DNA of 64,000 bases from Montifringilla adamsi. Taxonomy: Eukaryota; Chordata; Aves; Passeriformes; Passeridae. Both the position numbers and the translations under genes were made by a program. Shown in pieces: positions 53,003 to 63,982 of the stretch. Below the pieces are notes generated by a model. The model saw only the letters and a program-made list of their open reading frames with translations. It was not told where the DNA came from and made no database searches. Where the stretch lies: NCBI GenBank assembly GCA_017590115.1, contig JAGGNK010003335.1:11036286-11100285 (forward strand), in the 5' to 3' direction. Every line of letters starts with the position of its first letter. The first letter of the stretch is position 1.

Positions 53003-54849
53003 TCAGGAGCACCTCCCACAAACCAGAACAAGATACAGTGTGGTATGACAAAAGACAGAGAGCAGCCTGAAGATAAATCCCAATTCCTTCGTTAGCCCAC
53101 AAAGGAACCAGCCAGGCAGGGCTCACAGAGGGAGCCCAAGGTGGATCCACCAAGAGGATCCAAGTTACAGCTCCCCTTGACCTCATGGTTCACAGGGTGA
53201 GAGTCCTAAAACCATCTCTTCACACAGCTTTGGTTAGAATTCATCAAGACCTGATGCAATTAAATGCTCCAAGTTATTAATACTAACAAGATTTACTGCT
53301 CCCCATTTACAAATGATTTGCATTTTTATGCATTCTTTTAGCATGGATCATCACGACTTTCTTTGGTATTCATGAGGTTGCAATTTGTGTATTTCCATAA
53401 TTACCTCATCATATTCCCCATTAGATAATGGACCAAGGGCATAAAGCACCAAGCAGAATTCAAAAGCAGCATTGATCTGCTCCACTGAGAGTCTGAATGT
53501 CCCTTGTCCTTGAAGCAGAGCTCAAAGGAAAGCCCCAGGAAAGGGCTCTGCCCCAGCATTGGCTGAGGCTTGCAGGTCAAAATAAAATTTGAAATCATTA
53601 CAAAAAAATAAAAACCAGTGCTTGATCATTACAACCTCCAGGAGTTTCGCTCCCCACCCTGAGTGCATTGACACATTCTCTGCACAGCCCCTGTGGACTA
53701 AAGAGGATTGTACCAAGTGCATGACAAGCTAAGGAACCACAACCATTTCCATTTCACAGCTTTTGAAGCAGGACACAAGTGAGACAAACAGTCCCCCATG
53801 CCAGGACACTGTCACCAGACCCCCTAAGGGACAGCTTGCATCCCAAACCCACCCAATCCAAACCTCATGGGTAATTCACCAGTGCACTGCAAGGAGGGGG
53901 AGGAAGGAAGGGAGATGAATTTCATGTACATGGAAACCTTTTTGTACACTTAGGAATGGAGATGAACAGATTTAAAATTAACTGGCTGAGTTCACTGCTG
54001 GGCAAGTGATCTAAAATGGCCAATAAATAATTTATGCCAGCACCATCCATCACTGTGCAGCCCGGCCAGTGACACTGCCCATGTCGGGGGCTCGCTTGGT
54101 GAAAAGAGACAACTTAATTCAGCACAAAGTGAATAACCCAAAATCCCATAAATGATTCATTGCTGGATTAAAAGCTAGAGATTTCTCCATAAATTTCTCT
54201 GCTCTGCATTAAATATGCAGATGATTGTATGATGTTTATTAACTACTGGTGGCTTAGTTAAGGATGACACCGGCTCTGGTGTTTGAGAGCACCTTTGAAG
54301 CCATGAATCTTCATTAGATGTGCATTTAAGCATGAAGAGGGGTTACCTACCAGGATTCAGTGTTCACTTACATCAGTAGAACTGCAGAATATGTATATGA
54401 GATAAGAGAGTCAGGCACACAGTATACTGTGTTTTAGAAAACATAAATATAGACAGGAAGGACCATGAGGACACTGGATTTATTCCCTAGTTTGATTACC
54501 TACCATACACTTCTCCTAGGTATTAAAAAATACCAATCCCCTCCTTTTTTTTCTAGATACCTAAAAAAAGAAGCTGCATTTTGAAATAGTCAGAGAACAT
54601 TCTGCTTCTTTTCTTCTAAATAATAATAAAAAAAATATTATTTTGGGAAGTGGTAGATTTCCCTTCCCCTTGGAGAAGGGTCAGTTCTTGAAAGACTAAA
54701 GAAAGGCAATGAACTTTTACCAGAGATAATTTCCCAGCACCTTCCTCCCCAATCCTTCCACTGGTATTTGCACACTCCAATTTGCCTCTCTCTTCCCAGT
54801 ATCCTCATGATCTTTCCTGTCTCAGTTTCAAACTACTTGGAGCTCTTTA
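53003..54849. other. Intergenic; possible conserved non-coding element
   Basis: No exon seen. The part about 53990-54280 is motif-dense (CCAATAAATAATTTATG, ATTAAATATGCAGATGATTG) and repeat-free, so it may be a conserved element. This is inference only. Confidence 0.4.
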
Positions 54850-55254
54850 GCTGAGGTTAGAAGTCCTGTGAGGAGAGGCTGAGGGAGCTGGGGGTGTTTA
54901 GCCTGGAGAAAAGGAGACTCAGGAGGAACCTTCTTGCTCTCAGCAGCTCCCTGAAAGGAGGTTGTGTCCAGGTGGGGATCAGGCTCTGCCCCCAGGAAAC
55001 CAGCAACAGGACAAGAAATGGTACCAAGCTGCACCAGGGAAGGTTCAGGTTGGACATCAGGAAGAATTTCTTCACTGAAAGCACTCTTGGGCATTGGAAG
55101 GGCTGCCCAGGGAGGTGGTGGAGTCCCCATCCCTGGAGGTGTTGAAGGAACTGTCCCCCAGTGCTCTGGTGTGGGTGACAAGGTGGGATCAGCCATGGGT
55201 TGGACTCAATGATCTTGGAGATCTTTTTGAGCCTCACTGATTCTGCGACTCTGC
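54850..55254 (+). mobile_element. CR1 LINE, 3' fragment
   Basis: Ordered CR1 phrases: GAGGAGAGGCTGAGGGAGCT, TTTAGCCTGGAGAAAAGGAG, GGTTCAGGTTGGACATCAGG, AAGAATTTCTTCACTGAAAG, GGGCTGCCCAGGGAGGTGGT, GAGTCCCCATCCCTGGAGGT, and the 3' end GGGTTGGACTCAATGATCTT with CTGATTCTGCGACTCTG. Confidence 0.92.
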
Positions 55255-58200
55255 ACTACAGGGTGAGGAAATGAGGGTTCTCTGTGGGAAGCCCCACTCC
55301 AATCAGTGTTCCTCTTAGCTCCTAAACACCCTCCAGAGTGATTCCTTGGAGAGCTCCTTGCCAAGACCCCCGTCCTGCTGGACTGCAGGAGGGAGTGGAG
55401 GCTGAGATGAGCTGTGGGTTTGTTTAGGGCTGACGTCTCCTTTCCCAGGTCACTGCTTCCACAGTGTGATTGCAGGAGCTGCTGAGTCTTGGGGTGTGTG
55501 TTTTAAATTAGCAAGGGAAACCAAAACCACCCTGCTCCCAGCTGGGGTTGGACAGCAGCGGGAAGAGGAAACCAAGAATTGCGTGCTCACCCCAGCCTCA
55601 GGAGCACAAGAAAACCAGGGGGTCACTGAGACTGGCAGGAAATTGTGTTGCTGGAGGCCACATGAGGCAGAGCCCAGGCCAAGTGTGCTGAAAGCATTCC
55701 CTGGAGCCATGAGTGAACTGCTGGCTGGGACCTCCATCGTCACTGAGGAGGCTGCATTGATTCTGCTTGGTGTCAGCAAATCTGCATCACCTTTACAGCC
55801 TCTTCTCATCTCTCCAGATGTTTCTCTGCTCAGTCTTTGCAGCTCAATTTTGCCATCTGCTGTCATGTCTGTGGCAGCACGTCCTATTTCCTCTTTCTAC
55901 CAGGCTAAAATTTTCCACTTTTTCATGCATTCACCTCACACTGTGTGGTTATCTCTGTTCTTTCCTCAAGTCCCATGATGCTATTTATTCTTATTTCTAA
56001 TTTCCTATGTACTCAGCCACATTCTTCCCTTCTGCTTGCTCTTTCTTAAGCCCCAATTACATTTCACCTTTGAAACCAAGAGATTTATTTATATTATCCT
56101 TAAAAAATGCCTGGAAAAGCACATTAAGGCTAAGAAACAAACCTGGAAACATAATGAAATGTGCTGCTGAGATGGAAAGGGACCATGAGAACAGTCAGCT
56201 CCAGTAAAGTCTATTAAGAGAGGTCTCTTATTAATCTCAAAATGATATTTAATTCATTCCTCTGGTTTCTCTTTAAAGGGTTTGTATTCCTAACTCAGCA
56301 CTTGCCTTTCTTATTTTATTTCCTCCTGTTTTCCTCATTAGTCAATCCCATATCCCAAAATATTAAAATCTCCCATTTTAATTGCTTTTCTGTACCTCCT
56401 CCATACTAATCTGGCAGTTCAGTCATTATCTCCACACGTCAGACCTCCTTCACCCTCTTTAATCGGGCATTTTGATACAGACACTTGTCCACAAAGTACT
56501 GGGGACCAGTAAAAATTATTACTTGGACCAAAAGCTAAATCCTTCATTAATTAACCGCCTTGCTCCACAGAGCCAAGCCAGACTCTCCAGATATAACAAC
56601 ATTTAGGCTTGACATGGACTCCAAACAAATTAAAACCTGCTTTGCTCTGCCGCAGGCTCCCTGTGCAAGCCCATAAATGCTGAGATAACTCCAGCAGCTC
56701 CAAGTGCTGGGGAGAGGCCTCACACCTGGGTCATTTCAGCTCGTGGTGCTTGGCAGTTTGAGGGGTGGTGGAGGCCAGGATGGAGGGACTGCAGTTTTGG
56801 GGAAATGCAGGGTGGTTTTAAAGCAAATGGCTTTGCTTCTCTGCCCTCTGTGTATTGCTTTAATCTGTTACCAGAGGGTTTTTTGGCTAGAGTGCTTTAT
56901 CTTAACTCAAGTGTATTTTTTTTGCCCTCCAAGGTAAAAGTCTTAAAATAAAGGCCAGCATTTCCAGATGCCAATGACATCCTCTCCCACAGCCTTTTCT
57001 TTCTAAAAATTTGCTGCTTTCATCCAGCTTTTCTCCACTAGACCCAGAGACTGCGTTCTGAGGCTTCAGTTGATTTTGGACAGCAGCATTTCCTCCAGCT
57101 ACATTTAAAAGGCTCACTTTAACCTTTCCCTGAACATACTGACAGCCCCAGTCCTCACAAATAACTCCAGTGAATTTTCATTTAAACATAACCCTCCCCA
57201 AATCTTTGCCTCCAATTGCCATTCTAAACTCAAAGCTCTGCCTCAATAATTGGGCTGAATAAAAAGATAAATAAGAATGCTCAGTGGTATAAGTTACACT
57301 TACAGCTTCCCTGCAGCTTCTCAGGGCTGTATTTCCACATGGCTGATCAGATCAAACTCACTTTGTTGGCTCCCATCTCTTCTCCCCTTGTACAACTCTC
57401 CAAAACCAGGGCTTAAGTCCAGCCAGCACCACAGCAAATGTGCTAGAACCTTCCCAAGTGAGAGCCAGCTCTGCTGTAATGAAGTCATTAGTGAAGAGAT
57501 AATTAGTAAGAGCAAAAGGATTGGCCCAACTCTGCCAATTGGAAGCTGCACTGGAGATATTGTTGACTTAATTATCAGGTTTAATTGGGTGAAGGAAAAA
57601 AGGCAAAAAGAAAAGTTTGTGTTTTTCAAAGGACTACATCAATACTGTTTGGGATTTTCTTTTTTGCTTGTTTCCTTTTATTCCTCACAGGTTTGTGTGG
57701 GATTCATGCCTAGAGGTGAGAGGTGCCAGGTCCCTGTGCTCTGTGCTGGGGTGGTGACAGCCACAGGCACTGGTGGGGGACAGACACAGTCTCAGCTGAG
57801 CAAACCCAGCCTGGGAGCCCACAGGCCACATTCCCTGTCTGGGGACTCTCCTGTGCCTCCCACAGCACCACGAGAGCAGGGTGAGGGCAGGGCTCTGAAC
57901 CCAGGACACACCGAGGGGGACCCCAGACAGGAACCTGCCCTGCCTGCCCAGCTCACTGGGAGAGGCTGCTGGAGGGTTCAAGAGTCTCACCACAGCCCTG
58001 AGCACAGCCAGAGGGGAAATCCAGAGCTGCCAGACCCTGCTGGCTTCTGATCCAGTGCTGTTCCCACAATGTGCTCTGACTTCAGGCTCTCATTGCCCAG
58101 AGGTGCCGAGGCTGGCGCTGGTGAGCTCCAGGCAGTGGAGAGAACAAACCCTTCATGGACTGGGATCTTGTCCCAAGTCACTGCAGCAGAATGGGTGAGG

Positions 58201-58506
58201 AGCCCAGGGAATTACACAAAACCTCTGCAGTGTATCCCATCAATGATCCCCCAGCCTCCATGGACAATCCCTCCTCCGTAACAGATTTAGAAATGAGTGG
58301 TACATGGATTTGTGGGGTTAGAGTAGGGCAATTTCCCTCTAGGCTGGTCTTCTGGGCATTCTCCCACCTCTCCTAATGCTGCAGTATTTCTTTGGAGAGC
58401 TGAGACAGCACACCAGTCATTTCCACACCTGGGAAATACCTAACTCCTGTTGAAATGCCTTAGGATGTGGCATAAAAAGTCCAATTGCCAGCAAAGAATT
58501 ACAGAG
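55255..58506. other. Intergenic, no gene seen
   Basis: A 257-codon + strand open frame (57277-58050) has no recognisable domain, no family resemblance and no supporting splice structure, so it is not called. The A+T-rich part near 57480-57600 lacks recognisable repeats and could be a conserved element. Confidence 0.5.
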
Positions 58507-58512
58507 TTTATT
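58507..58512 (-). terminator. TIMD4: Candidate TIMD4 polyadenylation signal
   Basis: On the minus strand this reads AATAAA (context TTAATAAACTCTG), about 540 bases after the stop at 59051. A second AATAAA lies at 59012-59017, only 34 bases after the stop. Which of the two is used cannot be told. Confidence 0.35.
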
Positions 58513-59050
58513 AACATATTCTCCAAGGGTTATTCAAACATGCTGAATCACAGGCTGTAGTGATAATCCTTAAGTAATCTGCATTTTTGATTTAAACTCA
58601 CAGCATTCTTGTTGCTTAATTTTTCTGTTGATTACATAAAAGCATTAAAATCTGTATTTTATGATTCCTTTTCTTTATGGCAATTTGAAGATAGGCAGCC
58701 TTCCATGTGATCTCTTCTGTTCCTCGGAGTACAAGTTGTATTCAAGGAAGAGCATTAGTAAAAATGGAGAAAAACAAATTCAATTGTGCAACACGGTGCT
58801 AGTAAGAAGGCAGATGCCAGAAGCATCCATGAATAATGCATAAAGCCCCTTCTCAAATAAGCTTCTTTATGCAGTGAGTTTTAAGGGTGATATGGGAAAA
58901 TTTGCACAAAGATTTTAAATTTTCATAGTTGAAGCTTTGGCCTTTGTTTTGTACCCGCTGATATTTTGAGGGCTCACAAGTGTCTCCCAGTGCAGCTTGG
59001 AACAGGCTCTTTTTATTTCCCATGGCATCTGCAGGTGATGTAGGAGCTCT
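58513..59050 (-). other. TIMD4: Putative 3' untranslated region of the TIM-family gene
   Basis: This non-coding block follows the minus-strand stop codon and runs to the candidate polyadenylation signal. No other feature is visible. The extent is inferred. Confidence 0.4.
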
Positions 59051-59123
59051 TCACAGGGAAAAAATGTTGTTTTCTCCTTCAGCACCACTGAAAACTTTGT
59101 CATTCTCTTCTGGTGGTCCAACA
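59051..59123 (-). CDS. TIMD4: TIM-family receptor, terminal coding exon (cytoplasmic tail end)
   Basis: This 73-bp coding part of the last exon starts at the third base of a codon after the strong acceptor GTGCTTCTCACTGCAG. It encodes VGPPEENDKVFSGAEGENN then IFSL and stop. An acidic tail ending in E/D-rich plus a short aliphatic-aromatic end is typical of TIM proteins. TIM-1 and TIM-3 carry a tyrosine in an EDNIY or EENIY motif, whereas mammalian TIM-4 ends …DGLFTL without that tyrosine. Here the position is NIF, so TIM-4 fits best. The reading frame joins the 59296-59339 exon when that exon is read from its first base. Confidence 0.72.
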
Positions 59124-59295
59124 CTGCAGTGAGAAGCACAGATCACTATGGATGGGGCAAAAGGACATTGCTGCTCCAGAGCATTCTTTCTTATTTGTAA
59201 CATCAGCAAATTCCCATGGAAATGGAAACCTGAAGCTACTGAGCCCAATGATGCAATGAACTAACTCCTACTTTTTACAGCAGGGAGGTATTTAC

Positions 59296-59339
59296 CTGGC
59301 TTGCATTCTTCTCAAGGATAGGGAAGGATTGTTTGGACC
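59296..59339 (-). CDS. TIMD4: TIM-family receptor, cytoplasmic exon
   Basis: A 44-bp segment with acceptor CAGCTGCCATTTCAG and donor CAG/GTAAAT. Read from its first base it gives GPNNPSLSLRRMQA and ends two bases into a codon. This is exactly the phase needed by the terminal exon (junction codon AG+T, serine). The SLSL…Q pattern resembles the LSVSFSSLQ or LSLISL stretch in TIM-1 and TIM-3 tails. Read one base out of phase it would follow the transmembrane exon directly (RSKQSFPILEKNASQ) but would then not match the last exon. The first reading therefore implies one more exon between this one and the membrane exon. Confidence 0.6.
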
Positions 59340-60357
59340 CTGAAATGGCAGCTGCAGGGTAACCACCAGAGTCTCTCCCCAGTCCCTGTCTCCATGTAGA
59401 GCAAACAGTGAAGGACCAGCTACCACTGAAAAATTATTGCTCTTTGGAAAAGGAGTGATGCATCACTGGACTTCTCTTTGTTTTGCCCACTGAATTATTT
59501 TTTTTTCAAGATAAGCTGGAAGATATGAACTTATCAGTTACATTTGCACAAGGTATCATGTCCTGGCACTCAATCAAAAAGAAAAGCAGATGAAGCACTT
59601 CCTTAAGCTGTAGTACTGTTACACTGCAGTAACAGTTGCTTAATTTCTCCATTGCTCTGTTTCTGTTCATTTCTACACAGAAGCAGCATCCAGGAACCAT
59701 TATTGAATTTCTGGAGTGAAGATACCTGAAGTTTCCTCCTAATACAGCTCTGGTAATCAGCACCACAAGCCAATACTGCACCCATTACAATCAGTGGCCA
59801 ATGTACCTTCCTGTCGCTAAGAAAAATTACACTGGAACTTTTAATAGGAAATTACAAAATGGATTACCTTTTTACTATAAACTTCTTTGTCTGTTTACCT
59901 GGAAGCAAAATAATATTAATGTTACAACAGTAAAATGAAATCTATAATTCCAATGTAACTGTCAAAAGAGCTCAGAAGCAATGATAGCAGGTTGCAAAAT
60001 TTCTGTGGGCTAATCATAAAGAAAGGATCCCATCCTGATTTCAGTTACACCATTGTCTTTTGAGAGCATTTCCAGGAAAATTATGGAGCCACTTAAGTAT
60101 AAAGAGAGAGCCAACAGGATGAGCCAGCCCTGCAAGAAGTGAGGGAACAGGTTCTTTTCACAGGCTGCCTCCTGTGCAAATCAACTCATCTCCCTGGCCC
60201 CCTGATGCTGCACAGTCCTGGAGTAAGGACAGCAACTCCCACAGAATGAACACAGCACTGGCACCAGGACCATGGCAGAGCTCCCAGAACAGCCAGGGCC
60301 TCAGGAGGACACGTGCATCAGGCCAGCATTGGAATCATTTAGCTTCAGGATACTCAC
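59340..60357 (-). other. TIMD4: Introns of the TIM-family gene around the tentative tail exon
   Basis: The interval is non-coding except for the tentative exon at 59726-59775. No repeats were recognised. Confidence 0.5.
59726..59775 (-). CDS. TIMD4: Possible TIM-family juxtamembrane cytoplasmic exon
   Basis: This is a candidate for the missing exon between the transmembrane exon and the 44-bp exon. Its 50 bp have the right phases, starting after one codon base and ending on a boundary, with donor CAG/GTATCT. The translation LLACGADYQSCIRRKLQ ends basic, as TIM juxtamembrane tails do, and contains one tyrosine. The acceptor (TGTAATGGGTGCAG) has a poor pyrimidine tract, so the call is tentative. 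Confidence 0.4.
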
Positions 60358-60439
60358 GTTTCCAAACCAACGAGACCATCAGTAAGAAAAGGATGGACCC
60401 CACTAGGACACAGGCAATGAGAATGGCAGAGCTGGGAAA
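60358..60439 (-). CDS. TIMD4: TIM-family receptor, transmembrane exon
   Basis: This 82-bp exon has acceptor CTTCTCCCTTCCAG and donor AAAC/GTGAGT. It starts on a codon boundary and ends after one base of the next codon. It encodes FPSS followed by a single hydrophobic helix (AILIACVLVGSILFLLMVSL) and VWK, the basic stop-transfer side. TIM proteins are type I membrane receptors with a separate exon for this segment. The upstream stalk exon ends on a codon boundary, so the join is in frame. This is the clearest exon of the gene. Confidence 0.8.
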
Positions 60440-61044
60440 CTGGAAGGGAGAAGAGAGAGACTGAAAAGGCTTTGGGAGCACATTTCCTTCAGAGCTATTT
60501 GCACAGGAGGGGCTGCACTGGTGCTCAGAGCACTGGGCTGCAGTTGGCAATGCTGTTCTGAGCTTGCCTGTGCAAGGTGCTGGGAAGACACTTTGAGTTG
60601 ATCACGATAAACAATTAATTACCCTTTCAGTATTTAATAAACTTTATTCTGAAATATTGAAACCAGATTCAGCTTATTCCACATGAACTTCTCAATAAGG
60701 TGCCCAAAGTAGAAGAGCTCAGTCACCCCCATCCTCCTCTTAGAGACGGGGAGGTGTAACACCCTCCTTCCTAACTTGCCTTTTACCTCGAGGATGTTAC
60801 CTCCCCTCTCTCACAGGGATGCCAAGGGATCAGTTTTTTCTGAGGTGTCCAAATCAGATGGAATGCTCAGGCTTTGGCTCTAGCCACTGAAAAGATGAAC
60901 AGGTAGTTCCTGAGCTTCTAAATAACAGTTCAAGCCACTGTTTGCAGAAGCTCTCCCTGTAGTAGGAATACACTGAAAAACACTTGCATGTCCTGCTGCC
61001 CTGATTTCTACTCAAACACTCTTGAAACTTACGGGAAGTTTTAC
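60440..61044 (-). other. TIMD4: Intron of the TIM-family gene before the transmembrane exon
   Basis: About 0.6 kb between the stalk exon and the transmembrane exon. No exon or repeat was recognised. Confidence 0.6.
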
Positions 61045-61100
61045 CTTATCTCCTCTATCTTCATATTTCCCAGCACTGCCATCTGAATTTGCTGAAACCT
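61045..61100 (-). CDS. TIMD4: TIM-family receptor, membrane-proximal stalk exon
   Basis: A 56-bp exon with acceptor TTTCATTTTCAG and donor AAG/GTAAAA. It starts with two codon bases (joining the G that ends the upstream exon, giving Glu) and ends on a boundary. It encodes VSANSDGSAGKYEDRGDK, a hydrophilic serine- and glycine-rich stretch typical of the short stalk before the membrane. It includes an RGD tripeptide. An alternative donor nine bases further on (CCC/GTAAGT, reading on through KLP) is also good, but it would break the frame with the transmembrane exon. Confidence 0.68.
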
Positions 61101-63170
61101 CTGAAAATGAAAGAGATTGAAATTATTACTGGCACAGCCACCTGAAGGAGTGAGGGCTGCAGCAGCTGTCACTGCTTCAGTCGAGGAGTAATGAACTCTC
61201 AGGAAATGAGGAGGGCAAAAGCACCTTGCAACCAAAAGAGAAGGGTCAGTTTCCACCACAAATGGTGGCTGAGGAAGCTGTGGGAAACCCCAGCCTTCAT
61301 CAAGAAGGAAAACCCAGGGACACCTTCCACATCCCAGGTTACTCCAAGTCCCATCCAGCCTGGCCTTGGACACCTCCAGGGATGGGGCAGCCACACCTTC
61401 TCTGGGCAACCTCTGCCAGGGCCTCCCCACCCTCACAGGGAAGAATTTTTCCTAATATCCAATCTAAACCTACCCTCAGTCAGTTTGAAGCCATTCTCTC
61501 TTCTCCTGTCACTACATATTCTTGTAAATAGTGTCTCTCCAAGATATAATCCCATTGCTTTTTTTTTTTTTTTAACTTTTCAGAGTATGTTATCCCATTA
61601 ATAACCTAATCTGTCCCAAATATCTCAGTTCTGACCAGTCTCCTGTGAGAGCTGTGTTGATGTGTCCCTACATCCCCTGTGCTTGTATTTTATCAAAGAC
61701 ATGGACAGGGCATGGGTAGCCAATGCCAGTGTGAGGAGAAATTTGTACAAAAAATACTAAAAATCCTGGGGATGTGTGAACACTGCATTTTGTCATGTCT
61801 ATTTAATGACACTCCACTCACACACTGTACTTCAGAACTACCCCAAATCCACAAGAAATGCAGATGTAGCAGGTCCAAAAAGTCAAAGTTAAATTTTATG
61901 GCAACATGTGCAGCCTGGCTGATGGGACCAACTATTGCTGCTCACTTTGATACTCAAAAGAGCAAAGATATTTTTGGGGTGTGAAGTATGGCTGGTCCTG
62001 GCAGGGTTGTAGCTGGGGGAAAGCAAATGAAGAGAGAAGAGACATTATATCAGAGCCATTAGATCAGAAATTGCTTGAGGAGCCATCCACCCCAGGCACA
62101 CCAACCTATCTGCCAAAAATTGCTCTTGGAGATGGAGGGCTCTTAACCCTGGGTTTCTCTCCAGCTGTTCTAACATCAATGTTAGAATGTTCAGCAACAA
62201 ATCAGCCTTCCCTTGCCTTACAGCAAGCCTGAGCTGGGTGCATTTAGTGCATTATTTCTCAGAGTGAACGAAACAGAGCCAAGAACTGGACTTGGCTTAT
62301 GGCTCTCACCAGACACCAGCAAATTGTGCTGCAGCATTTTCACACCTTGTGACAGTTCAACACAAGGTTTTGCACGGGTGGGAGTGACTCACACCAACAG
62401 GGTACATCTGCTGCTGTTGCTGCTGTTGTGGTGGCTTTTTCCAGCTCATTATCACAACTCAAGCTGCCCAAAGAATCCTGGAGCTCAGACCCTTTGTAAA
62501 ACTTGATATTTACATTGACAAAATACAGGCATTATCCATCACCCCAGAGGGGAGACAAGTGAGATTGGAATGAGAAACCCTCACAAATGTTCAAGAGACC
62601 AGTTTAGTCTCTTCTGTGAGCCCTCTCAATGGCATTAAGGAACACTCTTTCTGCTGTAAGTCTTTAGGTCTATCAAAAGAAGACCTGCAAAAATCAAAAT
62701 ACTGTGGGTTTGAAAATTAAGAGAGTCATGGCTCTTACTGGAACTAAGAGTCCAAATACAATATATCGTCCTTGAATTTTAGCATTAAATTCTCTGTTGA
62801 GGGCACAACACTTGGGAAAGATTTAAAATGGAAATCTCAATGGACTCATAGTGATGACAAATCAGATATCTGAGAGTTCAGCCATGTTGAAAAGTTTGGT
62901 TTTTGACTTCTCTCAGACCTGAAATACCTGACAATCATGAGTTATTCAAAACCAACTTCCTTTGGAGGTATAAAAACATGCTTTTCTCAGCTGTTGTTAT
63001 ATTGTGATTTCAAACAATTTCTGTGTGGACCCTGGATAATGCCAGCTGCAATGAATAATCATTAGTACGTGTTTGGTGCACTCTTAAGAACACTCAACAG
63101 TTTTGTTGATGCCAACTTTTTAATTTCTCTGAGCAAGCAACTTCTGACCTTGTAATGTTCTCCTACTCAC
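61101..63170 (-). other. TIMD4: Intron of the TIM-family gene
   Basis: No further mucin exon could be supported in this 2.1-kb intron, though short ones could be missed. It contains an antisense-looking CR1 fragment (61305-61550) and a short CTG-rich stretch near 62409-62435. Confidence 0.6.
61305..61550 (-). mobile_element. CR1 LINE fragment
   Basis: The plus-strand phrases CAGCCTGGCCTTGGACACCT, CCAGGGATGGGGCAGCCACA, CCTTCTCTGGGCAACCTCTG, TTTTTCCTAATATCCAATCT and GTCAGTTTGAAGCCATTCTC are the reverse complement of the CR1 3' region. It therefore runs on the minus strand, the same orientation as the host gene, and lies in an intron. Confidence 0.9.
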
Positions 63171-63251
63171 CCCTGACTGACATCGCTTCCATCAGGACAG
63201 AGGTGGTGCTTTCCTCTGCACTTGGAAGTGTACCTGGGAATTCAGTAGGCA
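63171..63251 (-). CDS. TIMD4: TIM-family receptor, mucin-stalk exon (81 bp)
   Basis: Acceptor CTTTGTTTCAG, donor AGGG/GTGAGT, 81 bp, both ends after the first codon base, so it is a symmetric cassette that can be skipped without frameshift. The translation PTEFPGTLPSAEESTTSV then LMEAMSVR is Pro/Ser/Thr-rich with acidic residues, as expected of the O-glycosylated mucin stalk. It has the same length and phases as the next upstream exon, which suggests duplication. Confidence 0.7.
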
Positions 63252-63901
63252 CTGAAACAAAGTAAAAAGTAATGCTGATAAAGATCACTATTAGAAGGGT
63301 CTCCACGTGGCATTCAAATCTGTGCAGACATCAATCTGTGGAAAGGAAGTCAGTAATGTGGATGAAGTAACAACCCACAAATGGTTTGATAACAGATCAC
63401 TCTGATCACTAAAAACAGCAGCAGCCTTCATATGAGACGAGAATGTAAACACTCAATTTAAACATGTTTTGAATTGTCACTATTTCTCAAGCAGAACATA
63501 CTCCAAACTAAACTTTCCACCAGGCAATTTCAATTGTCTTTCCCAAATCAAGAAAAAAAATTAGTGCACAGTTCAGTGAATCTCTCTTACTCCACTTCAG
63601 GTGCTGGGCTTCACATTCGTTTCTGTTGTACTTCATGAGGTTCCTGCCACATTATTTCTCCATGTTAAAGCTCCTCTGCAGGAAGCCTGACCCTCTGCTG
63701 CCTTGGCTGTTCACCCCAATTTAGCATCATCTACAACGTCTGACCTGCGTTTGCCTAAACCCCCTGAAACACACCCTTAGGCATCTCAGAGAGAGCTCCC
63801 CAGATATAAATATAAGTATTTGGAGAGTCTCTAGGATGCCAGACAGGCTAACACAGACCACCTCTGCTCCACAGAAAAAGGGAAGGATTGGTGCTGGTTA
63901 C
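63252..63901 (-). other. TIMD4: Intron of the TIM-family gene
   Basis: Lies between the two 81-bp mucin exons. A weak acceptor-like site near 63760 did not lead to a convincing exon. Nothing else was seen. Confidence 0.6.
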
Positions 63902-63982
63902 CCTCTGTGCTTCCAGGGAGCGTGGAGCAGAACATGTCATCTTCAGTCGTCACATCAGCTGCTTGGGAAGTGGTTGGAAAAT
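63902..63982 (-). CDS. TIMD4: TIM-family receptor, mucin-stalk exon (81 bp)
   Basis: Acceptor GTGCTCTCCCAG, donor GAGG/GTAACC, 81 bp, with the same phases as the exon at 63171. The translation includes FPTTSQAADVTTEDDMFC followed by STLPGSTE, which is threonine- and serine-rich with acidic residues and fits the mucin stalk. It contains one cysteine, which is unusual in a stalk. The signal-peptide and immunoglobulin V exons expected upstream lie beyond 64000. Confidence 0.66.

Noticed and set aside
57277..58050. 257-codon + strand open frame, the longest in the window
   Set aside because: No domain, no family resemblance, composition like random translation, and no splice or promoter support.
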